A DNA stretch of 64,000 nucleotides from Actinophytocola gossypii (GCF_025165815.1 NZ_JAFFZE010000012.1:310001-374000); one strand, 5' to 3'. Counted from the first letter of the stretch, positions 43,500 to 53,925 are shown. Translations and numbers: made by a program. The notes: generated by a model from the letters alone, not told the origin.

Positions 43500-45050
43500 C
43501 TAGCCCTTGGTCTCGGTGAGGTCGACGAAGTCGCGTGGGTCGGTCACCAGGCCGGTGACGCGCTCGACGAGCGCGAACAGCGAGGGCGTCGTGCTGATGC
43601 CGATCGCCCACGCCTCGTCGACGAGAACGTCGTTCAGCGCGGCGTAGGCGGTCTTTCGCGCCTCGGGCGTGACGGCGGAAGCGGCGGCGGCGACGGCGTC
43701 GACGTACGCGGGCGGCACCTTGTCGCGGAACGTGGTGTTCTCCTCAGTGGTCAGCATCTGCCGGCCACGGGCGATCAGCGACGGGCTCTGCAGGTTGTTC
43801 GGTTGCGCCGCGGCGCAGCACTCCAGCTTGCTGGCGAACAGCGCGTCGAGGTACGACGCCTCCTCCTGCGGGGCGATCTCCAGTTCGAACCCGATCTTCT
43901 TCAGGTCGGCCTGGATGATCTCCAGCGTCGAGACGTCCGGGGTCCCCGAGACCACGCCCGCGACCGCCTTGCGGGCGCCGCCCGACTGCTCCAGCAGCGC
44001 CCCGGCCGCGTCCAGGTCGAACCCGTGCGAGTCGAGGTAGGCCGGGTCGAACGCGGGCGAGGACGGCATGAACGCCGTGTACACCGGGTCGCCGATGCCG
44101 AAGTTGACCTGCTTGAGGATGCGGTCCCGGTCGATCGCCCGCGCCACCGCCTGCCGCAGGAGCTTGTTGTCGAAGGGCGGGATGGTGGCGTTCATGAAGA
44201 AGATCGACATCCGGCCGCTGCCCTCGACCAGGGTGAACCGGTCCCGCAGCCGGTCCGCGTGCCGGAACCCGATGTACGCGGCGCCGTCGACCGAACCCGA
44301 CTCGAACGCGGCGACCAGCGCGTCCTCGTCGGTGTAGAACCGGTACTCCACCTCGTCGAGGAACGGCTTGTCCGCCTCGTAGTAGTCGGGGTTCTTCCGC
44401 ATCACCAGACGCTGGTCACGCCGGTACTCCTCGAGCCGGAACGGTCCGGAGCCGGCGGGCTCGCGTTCCAGCTTCGCCGGGATGTTGCTGGCCGCCGGGA
44501 TCAGTGGGAAGGCGAACATCCAGTCGAGCACGAGCGGCTCGGGGGTTGGCCGCTTGAAGTCCAGCCGCACGGTGCGCGTGTCGACGGCGGTGGCCGAGGC
44601 GACGAACGCGGTCGGCTGGGCGAGGGTGAACGCGGCGTCCGGGTCCTGCGCGCGCTTCACCCCGGCGACGACGTCGGCGGCGGTCACCGGTGCCCCGGAG
44701 TGGAACGTCGCCTCCCGCAGGGTGATGGTGATCGACCCCCGGTCGGGGGCGAACTCCCACTTCTCGGCGCCGGCGGGAGTGGGCTCGTAGGTGCCGTCGG
44801 ACGGGTAGTCGACGAGGTAGGTGTAGAAGGCGTGGATGTGGATGTCGGTGTTGGTGAGGTACGGGTCGAACTGCATGATCTTCGTCGTGCCGAGCGTGAT
44901 CTTGCCGGCCGTGGCGCCCCCGCCCGTGCCGCTGCCGGAACCGCAGGCGGCGAGCAGCGGGGCAGCGGTGAGCGCGCCGGCCGCGAGCAACCCGGTCCGC
45001 AGGAACGTTCGACGGGCGAGAATGCGGGACTGGATCGGTGACATGGTCAT
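43500..45050 (-). CDS. Peptide/opine-type ABC transporter substrate-binding lipoprotein (family 5)
   Basis: A 516-residue exported binding protein. The N-terminus has a twin-arginine-like RRTFLRTG and then a lipobox LLAACG. Family 5 features follow: ITLGTTKIMQFDPYLTN, ITITLREATFHSGAPVTAADVVAGVKRAQDP, AGSGPFRLEEYRRDQRLVMRKNPDYY and LLRQAVARAIDRDRIL. Family 5 transporters mostly take peptides or nickel, but SatABCD of Haemophilus ducreyi and a Corynebacterium system import sialic acid. With a lyase and sialidase in the same operon, that role is the best inference here. Confidence 0.9.
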   Translation of the reverse strand: MTMSPIQSRILARRTFLRTGLLAAGALTAAPLLAACGSGSGTGGGATAGKITLGTTKIMQFDPYLTNTDIHIHAFYTYLVDYPSDGTYEPTPAGAEKWEFAPDRGSITITLREATFHSGAPVTAADVVAGVKRAQDPDAAFTLAQPTAFVASATAVDTRTVRLDFKRPTPEPLVLDWMFAFPLIPAASNIPAKLEREPAGSGPFRLEEYRRDQRLVMRKNPDYYEADKPFLDEVEYRFYTDEDALVAAFESGSVDGAAYIGFRHADRLRDRFTLVEGSGRMSIFFMNATIPPFDNKLLRQAVARAIDRDRILKQVNFGIGDPVYTAFMPSSPAFDPAYLDSHGFDLDAAGALLEQSGGARKAVAGVVSGTPDVSTLEIIQADLKKIGFELEIAPQEEASYLDALFASKLECCAAAQPNNLQSPSLIARGRQMLTTEENTTFRDKVPPAYVDAVAAAASAVTPEARKTAYAALNDVLVDEAWAIGISTTPSLFALVERVTGLVTDPRDFVDLTETKG

Positions 45051-45082
45051 GGTGATGCCCTCTGGGGGTTGGACGGGTGGGG

Positions 45083-46030
<948 letters not shown>

Positions 46031-46918
46031 CTAGACCGCACCTCCGATGCTGACGCGTGTCGCCGGGTGCTGGCCGCCGCCGCTCACCGCGAGCTGCAGA
46101 CCGCGCCCGATCCGGTCGAGGCAGAACACGGTGAGGACCAGGCAGAGTCCGGGGAACAGCCCGTAGCTAGGGCTCTGGTAGAGGTACGAACGGGCGTCCT
46201 GCAGCATCCCGCCCCAGGACGGCGCCGGCGGCGGGGTGCCGAGGCCGAGGAAGGTCAGGCCGGCCTCGACCACGACCGCCATCGACGCGGTGATGACGAA
46301 CTGGATGACGATCGGACCCAGCACGTTCGGCAGCACGGTCCGCACCATCGTGTCCGCCGTGCTCGCGCCCATCCCCCTGGCGGCCAGCACGAAGTCGCGG
46401 TCCCGGATGCCGAGCGTGGCGACCCGGGTGAGCCGGGCGAACTCCGGCACCGCGCCGATCCCGATCGCGAGGACCAGGTTGAGCCGGCCGGGGCCGAGCA
46501 CCACGATCATGACCAGCGCGAGGAGGATCCCCGGCACCGCGAGCAGCAGGTCGACCAGTCGCATCGCGATCGCGTCGACCCACCGCCCCAGGTAGCCGGC
46601 GAGCAGCCCCAGTGGAACCCCGATGCCCGCACCGACCATGGCGGCGCCGCCGGCTGCGATGAGCGAGGCGCGCGCGCCGTGGATCAGCCGGGACAGGATG
46701 TCGCGGCCGAGCTGGTCGGTGCCGAGCAGGTTCGCCCCGGACGGGCCGAGCAGCGGTTCGCCGTCCTGCGCGGTCGGGTCGAACGGGGCGATCAGCGGCG
46801 CGAACACCGCGAGGACGACCAGCACCAGCAACCCCACGGCGCCGACGACGGCCGACCGGGACCGGGTGAACCGGCGCAGCGGCGCGAGCCGCCGCCGGGG
46901 TGAGGTGGCCGTGGTCAT
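46031..46918 (-). CDS. Peptide/opine-type ABC transporter permease (DppC-like)
   Basis: A 295-residue permease with the OppC_N segment (LAPLRRFTRSRSAVVGAVGLLVLVVLAVFAPLIAPFDP) and the coupling loop RLTRVATLGIRDRDFVLAARGMGASTADTMVRTVLPNVLGP. The start at 46918 overlaps the stop of the fused ATPase gene by four bases; longer starts are inside that gene. The C-terminal GRGLQLAVSGGG is usual for DppC proteins. Confidence 0.93.
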   Translation of the reverse strand: MTTATSPRRRLAPLRRFTRSRSAVVGAVGLLVLVVLAVFAPLIAPFDPTAQDGEPLLGPSGANLLGTDQLGRDILSRLIHGARASLIAAGGAAMVGAGIGVPLGLLAGYLGRWVDAIAMRLVDLLLAVPGILLALVMIVVLGPGRLNLVLAIGIGAVPEFARLTRVATLGIRDRDFVLAARGMGASTADTMVRTVLPNVLGPIVIQFVITASMAVVVEAGLTFLGLGTPPPAPSWGGMLQDARSYLYQSPSYGLFPGLCLVLTVFCLDRIGRGLQLAVSGGGQHPATRVSIGGAV

Positions 46919-49020
46919 GAGCGTGCCTCCAGTACCTGGCCGGCGGTCCGCTCGGCGAAGTGACACGCGGTGTGGCCGCCCGCGACGAGCCGCAACGGTG
47001 GTTCCTCCTCGGCACACAGGTCGGTCGCGATCGGGCACCGGGTCCGGAAGCGGCAACCGGATGGCGGGTTCACCGGGCTGGGAACGTCACCGCCGAGCGG
47101 CACCCGCTGCCGGCCGGCGCGACCGACGGGATCCGGCACCGGAACCGAGGCAAGCAACGCCCGCGTGTACGGATGACGCGGGTCCTCGTACACCCGCCGC
47201 ACCGAACCCGACTCGACGATCCGGCCCAGGTACATCACGGCGACCTCGTCCGCGACCTGCCGGATCACCGCCAGGTCGTGGCTGACGAACAGGTACGCCA
47301 TCGCGGTCTCCCGCTGCAGGTCGGCGAGCAGGTTCAACACCTGTGCCTGCACCGACACGTCCAACGCGGACACCGGTTCGTCGAGAATCAGCAGCCCAGG
47401 CCGCGAGGCCAGCGCCCGCGCGATCGCGACCCGCTGGCGCTGGCCGCCGGAGAACTCGGCCGGCAGGCGGTCCGCGTGCTCGGTCCGCAACCCCACCCTG
47501 GTGAACAGCTCGGCGACCTGGCTCCGGCGCTGCCCCTGGGGAACGCCCTGCAGCCGCAACGGTTCCGCGACGTTGTCCCCGACGGACAGCCGGGGGTTCA
47601 GCGAGGCGTACGGGTCCTGGAACACCATCTGCGCGCGCCGCCGGATCCGCCGCAGCTGGGACCGGCCCGCCCTGCCGACATCGTCGCCGTCGACCAGGAT
47701 CTTGCCGGCGGTCGGCTCGACGAGGCGCAGCACGAGCCGCGCGAGCGTGGTCTTGCCGCACCCGGACTCGCCGACGAGGCCCAGGGTCCGCCCGGCCGGG
47801 ACCCGCAGCGACACCCCGTCCACGGCGTGCACCCACGCGGACGCGCGGGCGAAGACCCCGGAACGCACCGGAAAGCGCGCCACGGCGTCCCGGACGTCGA
47901 GCACGGCGTCGGCCGGTTCGTCCCGCGGTTCGACGGCCGGTTCGCTGTCCGGTTCGCTGTCGTCGTCCGGCTTGGCGGCCAGCAGGCTCGCGGCCTCGTC
48001 AGGGAAGTGGCAGGCGCTCGCGCCACCGCCGGTGGCAACTGGTTCCGGCCGTACCTCGGTGCACACGGTGCGGCCGCGGGAGATCGGGCACCGCGGCGCG
48101 AAGGCGCACCCCGGTGGCGGTTCGCTCGGGTCGGGCGGCTGTCCCGGGATCGGGAGCAGGCGGTGGGACGCCGAGTCGAGCCGGGGCAGCGCGCCGAGCA
48201 GTGCCGCGGTGTAGGGGTGTCGTGGCCGGGTGAAGATCTGGGTGACGTCGCCCGACTCCACGATCCGGCCGCCGTAGGTCACGCCGACCCGGTCGGCGGT
48301 CTCCGCGACCACCCCGAGGTCGTGGGTGATCAGCACGACGCCCGCGCCGGTCTCCTGCCGCGCCACCCGCAGCAGGTCGAGGATCTGCGCCTGCACGCTG
48401 ACGTCCAGCGCGGTCGTCGGCTCGTCCGCGATCAGCACCTTCGGGCGGTTGGCGATCGCCATCGCGATCATCACGCGCTGGCACATGCCACCGGAGAACT
48501 GGTGGGGGTACTGGTCGTAGCGCGTCGCCGGATGGGGAACGCCGACCATGCCGAGCAGTTCCACGACCCGGGCCCGCGCCGCGGCGGCCGACAGCGCGCG
48601 GTCGTGCACCCGCAGCGCCTCGGCGATCTGCTGGCCGACCCGCTGTACCGGGTTCAGCGCGGAGATCGCGTCCTGGAAGATCACGGCCACGTCCCGGCCG
48701 AGCCGCCGACGCAGCTCCGGTTGGGGCAGGGCGAGCAGGTCGACGTCGCCGAGCACGGCTTGCCCGGTCACCCGGCGCAGGTTCGGGGAGCTGAGCAGAC
48801 CCAGCGCGGCGAGCACGGACACGCTCTTGCCGGACCCGGTCTCCCCCACCACGCCGAGCGTCTCGCCCCCGACTACGTCGTAGGTCATCCCGTCGACCGC
48901 GCGCACCACGCCCAAGGGCGTGCCGAACTCGACGACCAGGTCACGCAGGCTCAGCACCGGGACGACGGGTGTGGCGCCGCTGTGGGCGGTCCGGGTCACG
49001 TCGTTGACGACTCCAGACAA
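46915..49020 (-). CDS. Fused double ABC ATPase (DppD-DppF type) of the glycan-sugar importer
   Basis: A 701-residue protein with two complete oligopeptide-type ABC ATPases. Domain 1 (about 22-335) has Walker A GETGSGKS at 59-66, signature FSGGMCQRV and Walker [11 protein letters not shown]. Domain 2 (about 365-690) has Walker [10 protein letters not shown], signature FSGGQRQRV and Walker [12 protein letters not shown]. Each ends with the oligo_HPY Cys-rich motif ([25 protein letters not shown]), which can hold an iron-sulfur cluster. An acidic linker with a short DNA repeat joins them. The start is TTG at 49020, with AGGAGG seven bases upstream. It is the first gene of an eight-gene operon. 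Confidence 0.92.
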   Translation of the reverse strand: MSGVVNDVTRTAHSGATPVVPVLSLRDLVVEFGTPLGVVRAVDGMTYDVVGGETLGVVGETGSGKSVSVLAALGLLSSPNLRRVTGQAVLGDVDLLALPQPELRRRLGRDVAVIFQDAISALNPVQRVGQQIAEALRVHDRALSAAAARARVVELLGMVGVPHPATRYDQYPHQFSGGMCQRVMIAMAIANRPKVLIADEPTTALDVSVQAQILDLLRVARQETGAGVVLITHDLGVVAETADRVGVTYGGRIVESGDVTQIFTRPRHPYTAALLGALPRLDSASHRLLPIPGQPPDPSEPPPGCAFAPRCPISRGRTVCTEVRPEPVATGGGASACHFPDEAASLLAAKPDDDSEPDSEPAVEPRDEPADAVLDVRDAVARFPVRSGVFARASAWVHAVDGVSLRVPAGRTLGLVGESGCGKTTLARLVLRLVEPTAGKILVDGDDVGRAGRSQLRRIRRRAQMVFQDPYASLNPRLSVGDNVAEPLRLQGVPQGQRRSQVAELFTRVGLRTEHADRLPAEFSGGQRQRVAIARALASRPGLLILDEPVSALDVSVQAQVLNLLADLQRETAMAYLFVSHDLAVIRQVADEVAVMYLGRIVESGSVRRVYEDPRHPYTRALLASVPVPDPVGRAGRQRVPLGGDVPSPVNPPSGCRFRTRCPIATDLCAEEEPPLRLVAGGHTACHFAERTAGQVLEARS

Positions 49021-49053
49021 CCGACGACCTCCTTGGCGTCAACCTGCAAGTGC

Positions 49054-49127
49054 TGCAAGATGTCCTACAGGTTTCGCACCGTAAGGGTCCTGTGAAGCGG
49101 GTGTCAAGATTCGTAAGATATCCTACA
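49054..49127. promoter_or_regulatory. Operon promoter flanked by two matching operator-like sites
   Basis: The minus-strand promoter reads TTGACA (49107-49102), an 18-base spacer and TACGGT (49083-49078), predicting a start near 49071. Two similar sites, TGTAGGATATCTTACG (49127-49112) and TGTAGGACATCTTGCA (49069-49054), match at 13 of 16 positions. One is just upstream of the -35 and the other just downstream of the start. They are 58 bases apart. The first is close to a palindrome (GTARGATATCYTAC). Position points to the divergent GntR protein as the ligand, binding both sites and blocking or looping the promoter. Confidence 0.65.
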
Positions 49128-49159
49128 AGCCAGCACCGAACAGGAGGTTGATCGAAAAG

Positions 49160-49879
49160 GTGGCGACTCAGCAGGGCGACCAGGAGTTCCGGCGGCTGGC
49201 CGACCGGGCTCCCCTACACCAGCTCGTGCAGCACGAGATCAGGAACCACATCCTCAAGGAAGGGCTGCGCCCCGGCGATCCGCTCAGGCCGGAGTCCGAA
49301 CTGGCCAGAGTGTTCGGCGTCAGTCGCAACTCGATCCGCGAGGCGGTCAAGGCACTGGAGTCCACCGGCGTCCTCGAGACGCGGCGCGGCAGCGGCGTCT
49401 ACGTCCGCGACTTCTCGTTCGACCCGCTGCTCGACCACCTCCCGTACGGCCTCATGCAGGACAAGCGGGCACTGCGCGAGCTGGCCGCGTTACGCAAGAC
49501 CCTCGAGACCGCGCTCATCACCGACGCGATCCGGGCGATGACCCCGGAGAGCGTCACCGCTCTGCGGGAGACCCTGGCGGCGATGCGCGACCTCGCGGAG
49601 CGGGGCGAGAGCTTCGCCGAGCAGGACCGGATGTTCCACCAGCTGCTGTTCCGCGACCTCGGCAACACGATGCTGCTGCGGCTGTTCGACCTGTTCTGGC
49701 TGGCGTTCCACGCGGCGGCTCCGCCGGCGCGCGGCGGCCGCACGCCGATGGACGCCTATCACGGCCACGCCACCATCCTCGACGCGATCCTCACCGGTGA
49801 CCCGGACCAGGCGCGCGCCGCGATCCAGGACCACTACGTCGGCATCGAGTCCAAGCTCGCCGAGGACCCGCCGAACTGA
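49160..49879 (+). CDS. GntR-family (FadR/FCD type) transcriptional regulator
   Basis: A regulator of about 239 residues. The winged helix (about 20-90) contains PLRPESELARVFGVSRNSIREAVKALESTGVLETRRGSGVYV, followed by an all-helical FCD domain (about 105-230) with metal/effector-site residues in EQDRMFHQLL and YHGHATILDAI. The start is unsure: AGGAGG abuts a TTG at 49148 and is 12 bases from a GTG at 49160, which is chosen here. It is divergent from the eight-gene sialidase-importer operon and followed after 17 bases by an esterase gene, so it probably represses both arms until a sugar acid binds. Confidence 0.9.
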   Translation: MATQQGDQEFRRLADRAPLHQLVQHEIRNHILKEGLRPGDPLRPESELARVFGVSRNSIREAVKALESTGVLETRRGSGVYVRDFSFDPLLDHLPYGLMQDKRALRELAALRKTLETALITDAIRAMTPESVTALRETLAAMRDLAERGESFAEQDRMFHQLLFRDLGNTMLLRLFDLFWLAFHAAAPPARGGRTPMDAYHGHATILDAILTGDPDQARAAIQDHYVGIESKLAEDPPN

Positions 49880-49896
49880 CCTGTGAGGGAGAGCCC

Positions 49897-52011
49897 ATGA
49901 CGCCCACCCGCCTCGTCGGCGGTTGCGCCGCGCTGGTGTTCGCCGCGGCGACCGTTTCCGCCGCCCCCGGTGCCGCCGGTGCGGAACCGGTCCCGTCGAC
50001 GTCCTGCGCCGCCGAGGCCGAGGGTTACCGCCTGGTGCGGGTACTCGATCTGCCCACCGCCGCGAACTGGCTGGACGAGACGCCGCCGTACACGTTCGAG
50101 GACACCACCGGCCTCGACGACGGCGCCGACCGGTTCGGCTACTGCCTGGAGCTCACCACGGACGAAGGCACGAGCTGGGTGTGGACGTCGATGGAGGCGC
50201 TGGGCGCCGACGTCGACGACCTGGGCCTGCCGACCAGGATGGAGCGGTCGCGGCACCGGTTCGTGGACGACCTGACGGTGGCCTCCAACGTGCCGGGCGT
50301 GACGGAGACCGACGGCGGCTCCGGGTGGGTCGAGATGTGGCCGAACAAGTCCAACGCAACGGGTTCCGGGCAGATCCCGGGTGCGTCCGAGACCGTCCAC
50401 GACGCCGACGACGCGGTCCTGTGGGCGAACGGGTACGGCTCGTTCCAGGTGCACGCGTTCGCCGACGCCCGGGACGCCCGTGGCCCCCGGGCGGCGGCAG
50501 CGCCGTCCGCGACCCCGGTCCTGGCCGTCAACGGGTTCACCACCCCGGCCCCGCAGACGATGGACGTCGGTATCGGCGCGAGTCAGGGCGGAAGCCCCGA
50601 CTGGACCGCCGCGAAGAACGCGGGCGACTACACCGGCCGGCGGCTCGCCTTCTACGCCCGGCCGTCGCTGGTCCGGGTGGACACCGCCCCGCGGTCGCGG
50701 CAGGTGGTCCCCCGGCCCGGCCGCACCGCCAGCACCGTGCGGGTGCCGGTCACCGGGGCCGCGACCGATCCGGCCGTCACCGCGGTCGAGCTGCGTACCA
50801 CCCGCGACGGCAGGCAGACGGTCCGGCGGGCGGCCGTGTCACCGGCGCGACCACGGTTCGCCTTCACCGTCACGCTGCCGGTCGCACTGACCTCGACCGA
50901 CCTGGAGCTCGTCGCGCGCACCGCCGACGGCGGGCGCCACCGGATCGGCCGGGCGGTCGACGTCGTCGCGGGTGATGTCATCGTGGTGCAGGGCCAGTCG
51001 AACGCGCAGGCCGGCAAGCAGCCGAACGCGACGTCGTCGGAGGCCGATCGGTCCCGGTGGGTGCGTACGTTCGGCACGTCCAACAACAACCGCCCCGAAC
51101 TGGCCGCCGCCATCGACGGCTGGACCTACGCCACGGGCGACAACGTCCAGCGCGTCGCGGCGGTCGGCCAGTGGGCGGTCCGGATGGGGCAGCTGATGTC
51201 CGCCAGGCTCCGCGTCCCGATCGCCATCGTCAACGGTGCCCGCGGCGGCCAGCCGATCAGCTACTTCGCCCGTGACGACGACGACCCCACCGACGGCACG
51301 ACCAGCTACGGGATGCTGCTGAACCGCCTCACCCGTGCGGGCCTGGCCGGTCCGGGCGCCATCGACGTCATGCTGTGGTACCAGGGCGAGGCCGACCGCG
51401 ACCGGACAGCGGTGCACGTCGCCGGGTTCACCGAGCTGGTGGCGGACTGGCGTAAGGACTACGGAGCCACCTTGCCGGTCTACGTCCACCAGGTCCGCAG
51501 CTCCCCCTGCCTGGAGTCGGACCCGGTGACCCTGCGAGACGCCCAACGACGGCTGCCGGACACCATCGACAACCTGCGCCTCCAGTCGACAACCGGCCTC
51601 AACGGCCACGACGGCTGCCACTTCGACTACGTCGACGGCTACCGGACCCTCGGCGAACAGAACGCCGCCCTGCTCCTGGACGACCTGTATCGCCCCGGCG
51701 CTGCGAAGCTGGCGCCGCCCAACCCCCGCACGGTTCACCGGACCGACGACAACCCGAACCAGCTGGTGGTGAAACTCCACTCCCCCAGGACTCCACTGAC
51801 CGTGGAAACCGGCGCGGCGGCGGACTTCCGCGTGCCGGGCACCGTCGTCGAGTCGGTCCGCTGGCAACGCGGTCGCGGCCTGGTACTGACCCTCGACCGC
51901 CCGGTCCCCGCCGACGCCACCGTGGCGTATGTGGCCCACCGTCACTCCGGCCCCCGCGTCATCGACCGTCTCGGCCTTGGCTTGCTCGCCTTCCAGATCC
52001 CCGTCGAATAG
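49897..52011 (+). CDS. Secreted sialate O-acetylesterase-like SGNH hydrolase
   Basis: A 704-residue exported protein. A signal peptide of about 29 residues precedes a roughly 300-residue N-terminal region of unknown fold. A SASA-type SGNH esterase domain covers about 358-615. The nucleophile is Ser368 in VQGQSNAQAG, the Gly/Asn block is VNGARGGQPISYF, and the QGE motif is WYQGEADRDRT. The Asp/His end is GHDGCHFDYVDGY. A small beta domain ends the protein. Such enzymes remove 9-O-acetyl groups from sialic acids, or acetyl groups from other glycans, which would let the sialidase work. It shares the GntR arm of the locus. Confidence 0.85.
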   Translation: MTPTRLVGGCAALVFAAATVSAAPGAAGAEPVPSTSCAAEAEGYRLVRVLDLPTAANWLDETPPYTFEDTTGLDDGADRFGYCLELTTDEGTSWVWTSMEALGADVDDLGLPTRMERSRHRFVDDLTVASNVPGVTETDGGSGWVEMWPNKSNATGSGQIPGASETVHDADDAVLWANGYGSFQVHAFADARDARGPRAAAAPSATPVLAVNGFTTPAPQTMDVGIGASQGGSPDWTAAKNAGDYTGRRLAFYARPSLVRVDTAPRSRQVVPRPGRTASTVRVPVTGAATDPAVTAVELRTTRDGRQTVRRAAVSPARPRFAFTVTLPVALTSTDLELVARTADGGRHRIGRAVDVVAGDVIVVQGQSNAQAGKQPNATSSEADRSRWVRTFGTSNNNRPELAAAIDGWTYATGDNVQRVAAVGQWAVRMGQLMSARLRVPIAIVNGARGGQPISYFARDDDDPTDGTTSYGMLLNRLTRAGLAGPGAIDVMLWYQGEADRDRTAVHVAGFTELVADWRKDYGATLPVYVHQVRSSPCLESDPVTLRDAQRRLPDTIDNLRLQSTTGLNGHDGCHFDYVDGYRTLGEQNAALLLDDLYRPGAAKLAPPNPRTVHRTDDNPNQLVVKLHSPRTPLTVETGAAADFRVPGTVVESVRWQRGRGLVLTLDRPVPADATVAYVAHRHSGPRVIDRLGLGLLAFQIPVE

Positions 52012-52204
52012 CTGTCCCGCCGAACTCCACCGCCGCGAGAAACACATCCCAGGATCAGTGAACGGGCGCCCGTCCTCGTCGGTCGACAATCGCTCAGGCA
52101 GTTACGGACCTGGCGATCGCCTTCGCGATCACCGGCCCGTCCTCTGTCCCGGCCGCCGAGTGGACGGTTCACGGTCGACCACCGAGCCCGTTCGTGCACC
52201 CGGC

Positions 52205-53302
52205 TCAGTCGCGGTGAGCCTCCTGGTTGGTCCAGCGTCGGCGGAGCCGCAGGCTGACGTAGACCAGCGCGACCAGGACGGGGACTTCGATGAGGGGGCC
52301 GACGACGCCGGCGAGGGCTTGGCCGGAGGTGACGCCGAAGACGCCGATGGCGACGGCGATGGCGAGTTCGAAGTTGTTGCCGGCGGCGGTGAACGCGAGG
52401 GTGGTGGTGCGCGGGTAGCTCAGCCCGGCCGCGCGGCCGAGGGCGTAGGAACCCGCCCACATGACCGCGAAGTACACGAGCAGCGGCAGCGCGATCCGGG
52501 CGACGTCCAGCGGCTGGGAGGTGATCGTCTCGCCCTGCAGGGCGAACAGCACGATGATGGTGAACAGCAGCCCGTACAGGGCGATCGGACCGACGCGCGG
52601 CAGGAACCGCTCCTCGTACCAGGTGCGGCCGCGAGCGCGCTCACCCAGGCGACGAGAGAGGTAACCGGCGGCGAGCGGGATGCCGAGGAAGATCACCACG
52701 TTGAGTGCGATCTCCCATGGGGAGAACGGCACCGACTCCGACTCCAGGCCGAGCCAGCCGGGCAGTAGGTCGAGGTAGAACCAGCCGAGCACGCCGAACA
52801 TGACCACCTGGAACACCGAGTTCAGCGCCACCAGCACGGCGGCGGCCTCGCGGTCGCCGCGGGCGAGGTCGTTCCAGATGATCACCATGGCGATGCAGCG
52901 GGCGAGGCCGACGATGATCAGCCCGGTGCGGTACTCGGGCAGGTCGGGGAGCATGAGCCAGGCGAGCGCGAACATCAGCGCCGGGCCGACGACCCAGTTC
53001 AGGACCAGGGACAGGGCCATGGTGCGGCGGTCGCGGGTGACGGTGTCGAGCCGGTCGTAGCGGACCTTTGCCAGCACGGGGTACATCATCAGCAGCAGGC
53101 CGAGCGCGATCGGCAGTGAGACCTGGCCGATCTTCACCGCGTCGAGCACGTCCTGCAGGCCGGGCACGACGGTGCCGACCAGCAGCCCGGCGGCCATCGC
53201 GGCGATGATCCAGACGGGCAGGAAGCGGTCCAGGAAGGACAGCCGGTGCAGGACGTCGACGTCGCCGGTCTCCTGGGCGGCGGTCTGGTCGGTCTGGCTC
53301 AC
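52205..53302 (-). CDS. acr3: Arsenite efflux permease, Acr3 type
   Basis: A 365-residue membrane protein with ten predicted segments and Acr3 signatures: SLPIALGLLLMMYPVLAKVRYD, VGLARCIAMVIIWNDLARGD with the essential Cys136, and TLAFTAAGNNFELAIAVAIGVFGVTSGQALAGVVGPLIEVPVL. It exports arsenite. The start is a GTG at 53302 whose GTGA overlaps the arsR stop by four bases; another GTG lies six bases upstream. It is the second gene of an arsR-acr3 operon. Confidence 0.95.
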   Translation of the reverse strand: MSQTDQTAAQETGDVDVLHRLSFLDRFLPVWIIAAMAAGLLVGTVVPGLQDVLDAVKIGQVSLPIALGLLLMMYPVLAKVRYDRLDTVTRDRRTMALSLVLNWVVGPALMFALAWLMLPDLPEYRTGLIIVGLARCIAMVIIWNDLARGDREAAAVLVALNSVFQVVMFGVLGWFYLDLLPGWLGLESESVPFSPWEIALNVVIFLGIPLAAGYLSRRLGERARGRTWYEERFLPRVGPIALYGLLFTIIVLFALQGETITSQPLDVARIALPLLVYFAVMWAGSYALGRAAGLSYPRTTTLAFTAAGNNFELAIAVAIGVFGVTSGQALAGVVGPLIEVPVLVALVYVSLRLRRRWTNQEAHRD

Positions 53303-53619
53303 GGGCACGGCCTCCGCGAGCCGGTGTTCTCCTCGGCGGTGTCGGCGAGGGCGGTCAGGGTGGCGGCGAGTTCGCGCAGCACGTCGGGCCGTAGCCGGTA
53401 GTAGGTGTAGCGACCGTGCGGTTCGGTGGTGACCAGGCGGGCGGCGCGCAGGTGCCGCAAGTGGTTGGACACGTTGGTCTGGGTCGCGCCGGTCTCCTCG
53501 ACGAGGTGGCAGGTGCACAGGGCCTCGCGGGCGAGTAGTCGCACGATCCGCTCGCGCAGGGGGTCGGCCAGCACCCGGAACAGGTCGGCCTCGGACATAT
53601 CAGCGCGTACTGAGATCAC
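53299..53619 (-). CDS. arsR: ArsR-family arsenical repressor
   Basis: A 106-residue winged-helix repressor: LFRVLADPLRERIVRLLAREALCTCHLVEETGATQTNVSNHLRHLRAARLV. Cys35 and Cys37 (CTCHL) match the arsenite-binding pair of the CVC type. The start is either the GTG at 53619, which would be leaderless, or the ATG at 53598, which has no ribosome site. The GTG is used here because TATCAT ends six bases upstream. It overlaps acr3 by four bases and presumably represses the pair. Confidence 0.92.
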   Translation of the reverse strand: MISVRADMSEADLFRVLADPLRERIVRLLAREALCTCHLVEETGATQTNVSNHLRHLRAARLVTTEPHGRYTYYRLRPDVLRELAATLTALADTAEENTGSRRPCP

Positions 53620-53631
53620 ACCAGCATGATA
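53597..53631 (-). promoter_or_regulatory. arsR promoter -10 and inverted repeat
   Basis: On the minus strand, TATCAT (53631-53626) is a good -10 placed six bases before the GTG start. Immediately downstream, ATATCAG-CGCGTA-CTGAGAT (53597-53616, plus-strand reading) is an inverted repeat broken by one mismatch, spanning the first codons. It is a plausible ArsR operator just past the transcription start. No clear -35 is seen. Confidence 0.5.
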
Positions 53632-53734
53632 TGACAGTCGGTTCGTTCGACTTCCTGGCGTTCGTCACGCGGGACGTCACCGGCCGTCCAGCTGGACCGA
53701 GCATCATCGAAGCACGCCAGTTCCGAGTCGAACC

Positions 53735-53925
53735 GGACGGTCGCGGATGGCCGCCGCCCTGCTGCGGCACGACGCGCTCGGCCGGATCGCCGTCCGCTCC
53801 GCCGGCTCCGAACCACCGAGAAGGTCAACCCCGCCGCGGCCGAGTCGACGCCGTAAGCCCCATCCGCGACGACACCGACCGCCGCGTCCGCGAGCTGGTC
53901 GCCGAGATCCTCGACCCGGCACCGT
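53735..53925 (+). pseudogene. Decayed arsenate reductase (ArsC, low-molecular-weight phosphatase type)
   Basis: Three pieces of an ArsC-like protein occur in order but in three frames: GRSRMAAALLRHDALGRIAVRSAGSEP (53735-53815), EKVNPAAAES (from 53818), and PIRDDTDRRVRELVAEILD (from 53859). They correspond to the end of the phosphate loop, the following strand region and the usual C-terminal helix. The catalytic N-terminal Cys segment is missing, and at least two frameshifts and a deletion separate the pieces. It lies on the strand opposite arsR-acr3. A non-functional remnant. Confidence 0.6.

Noticed and set aside
47930-47970. Short direct repeat (GGTTCGCTGTC) in the ATPase linker, considered as a recombination or attachment site.
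   Set aside because: It is a low-complexity Glu/Asp/Ser/Pro codon repeat in a flexible linker, with no partner elsewhere in the window.
46960-49095. A 711-residue plus-strand open frame over the fused ATPase.
   Set aside because: Antisense shadow. No motif is present, while the minus strand has two full sets of ABC motifs.
52115-52130. Hairpin GATCGC-CTTC-GCGATC between the convergent esterase and acr3 genes.
   Set aside because: Only a 6-base stem without a T-run. Its position suits a shared terminator, but it is too weak to list as one.
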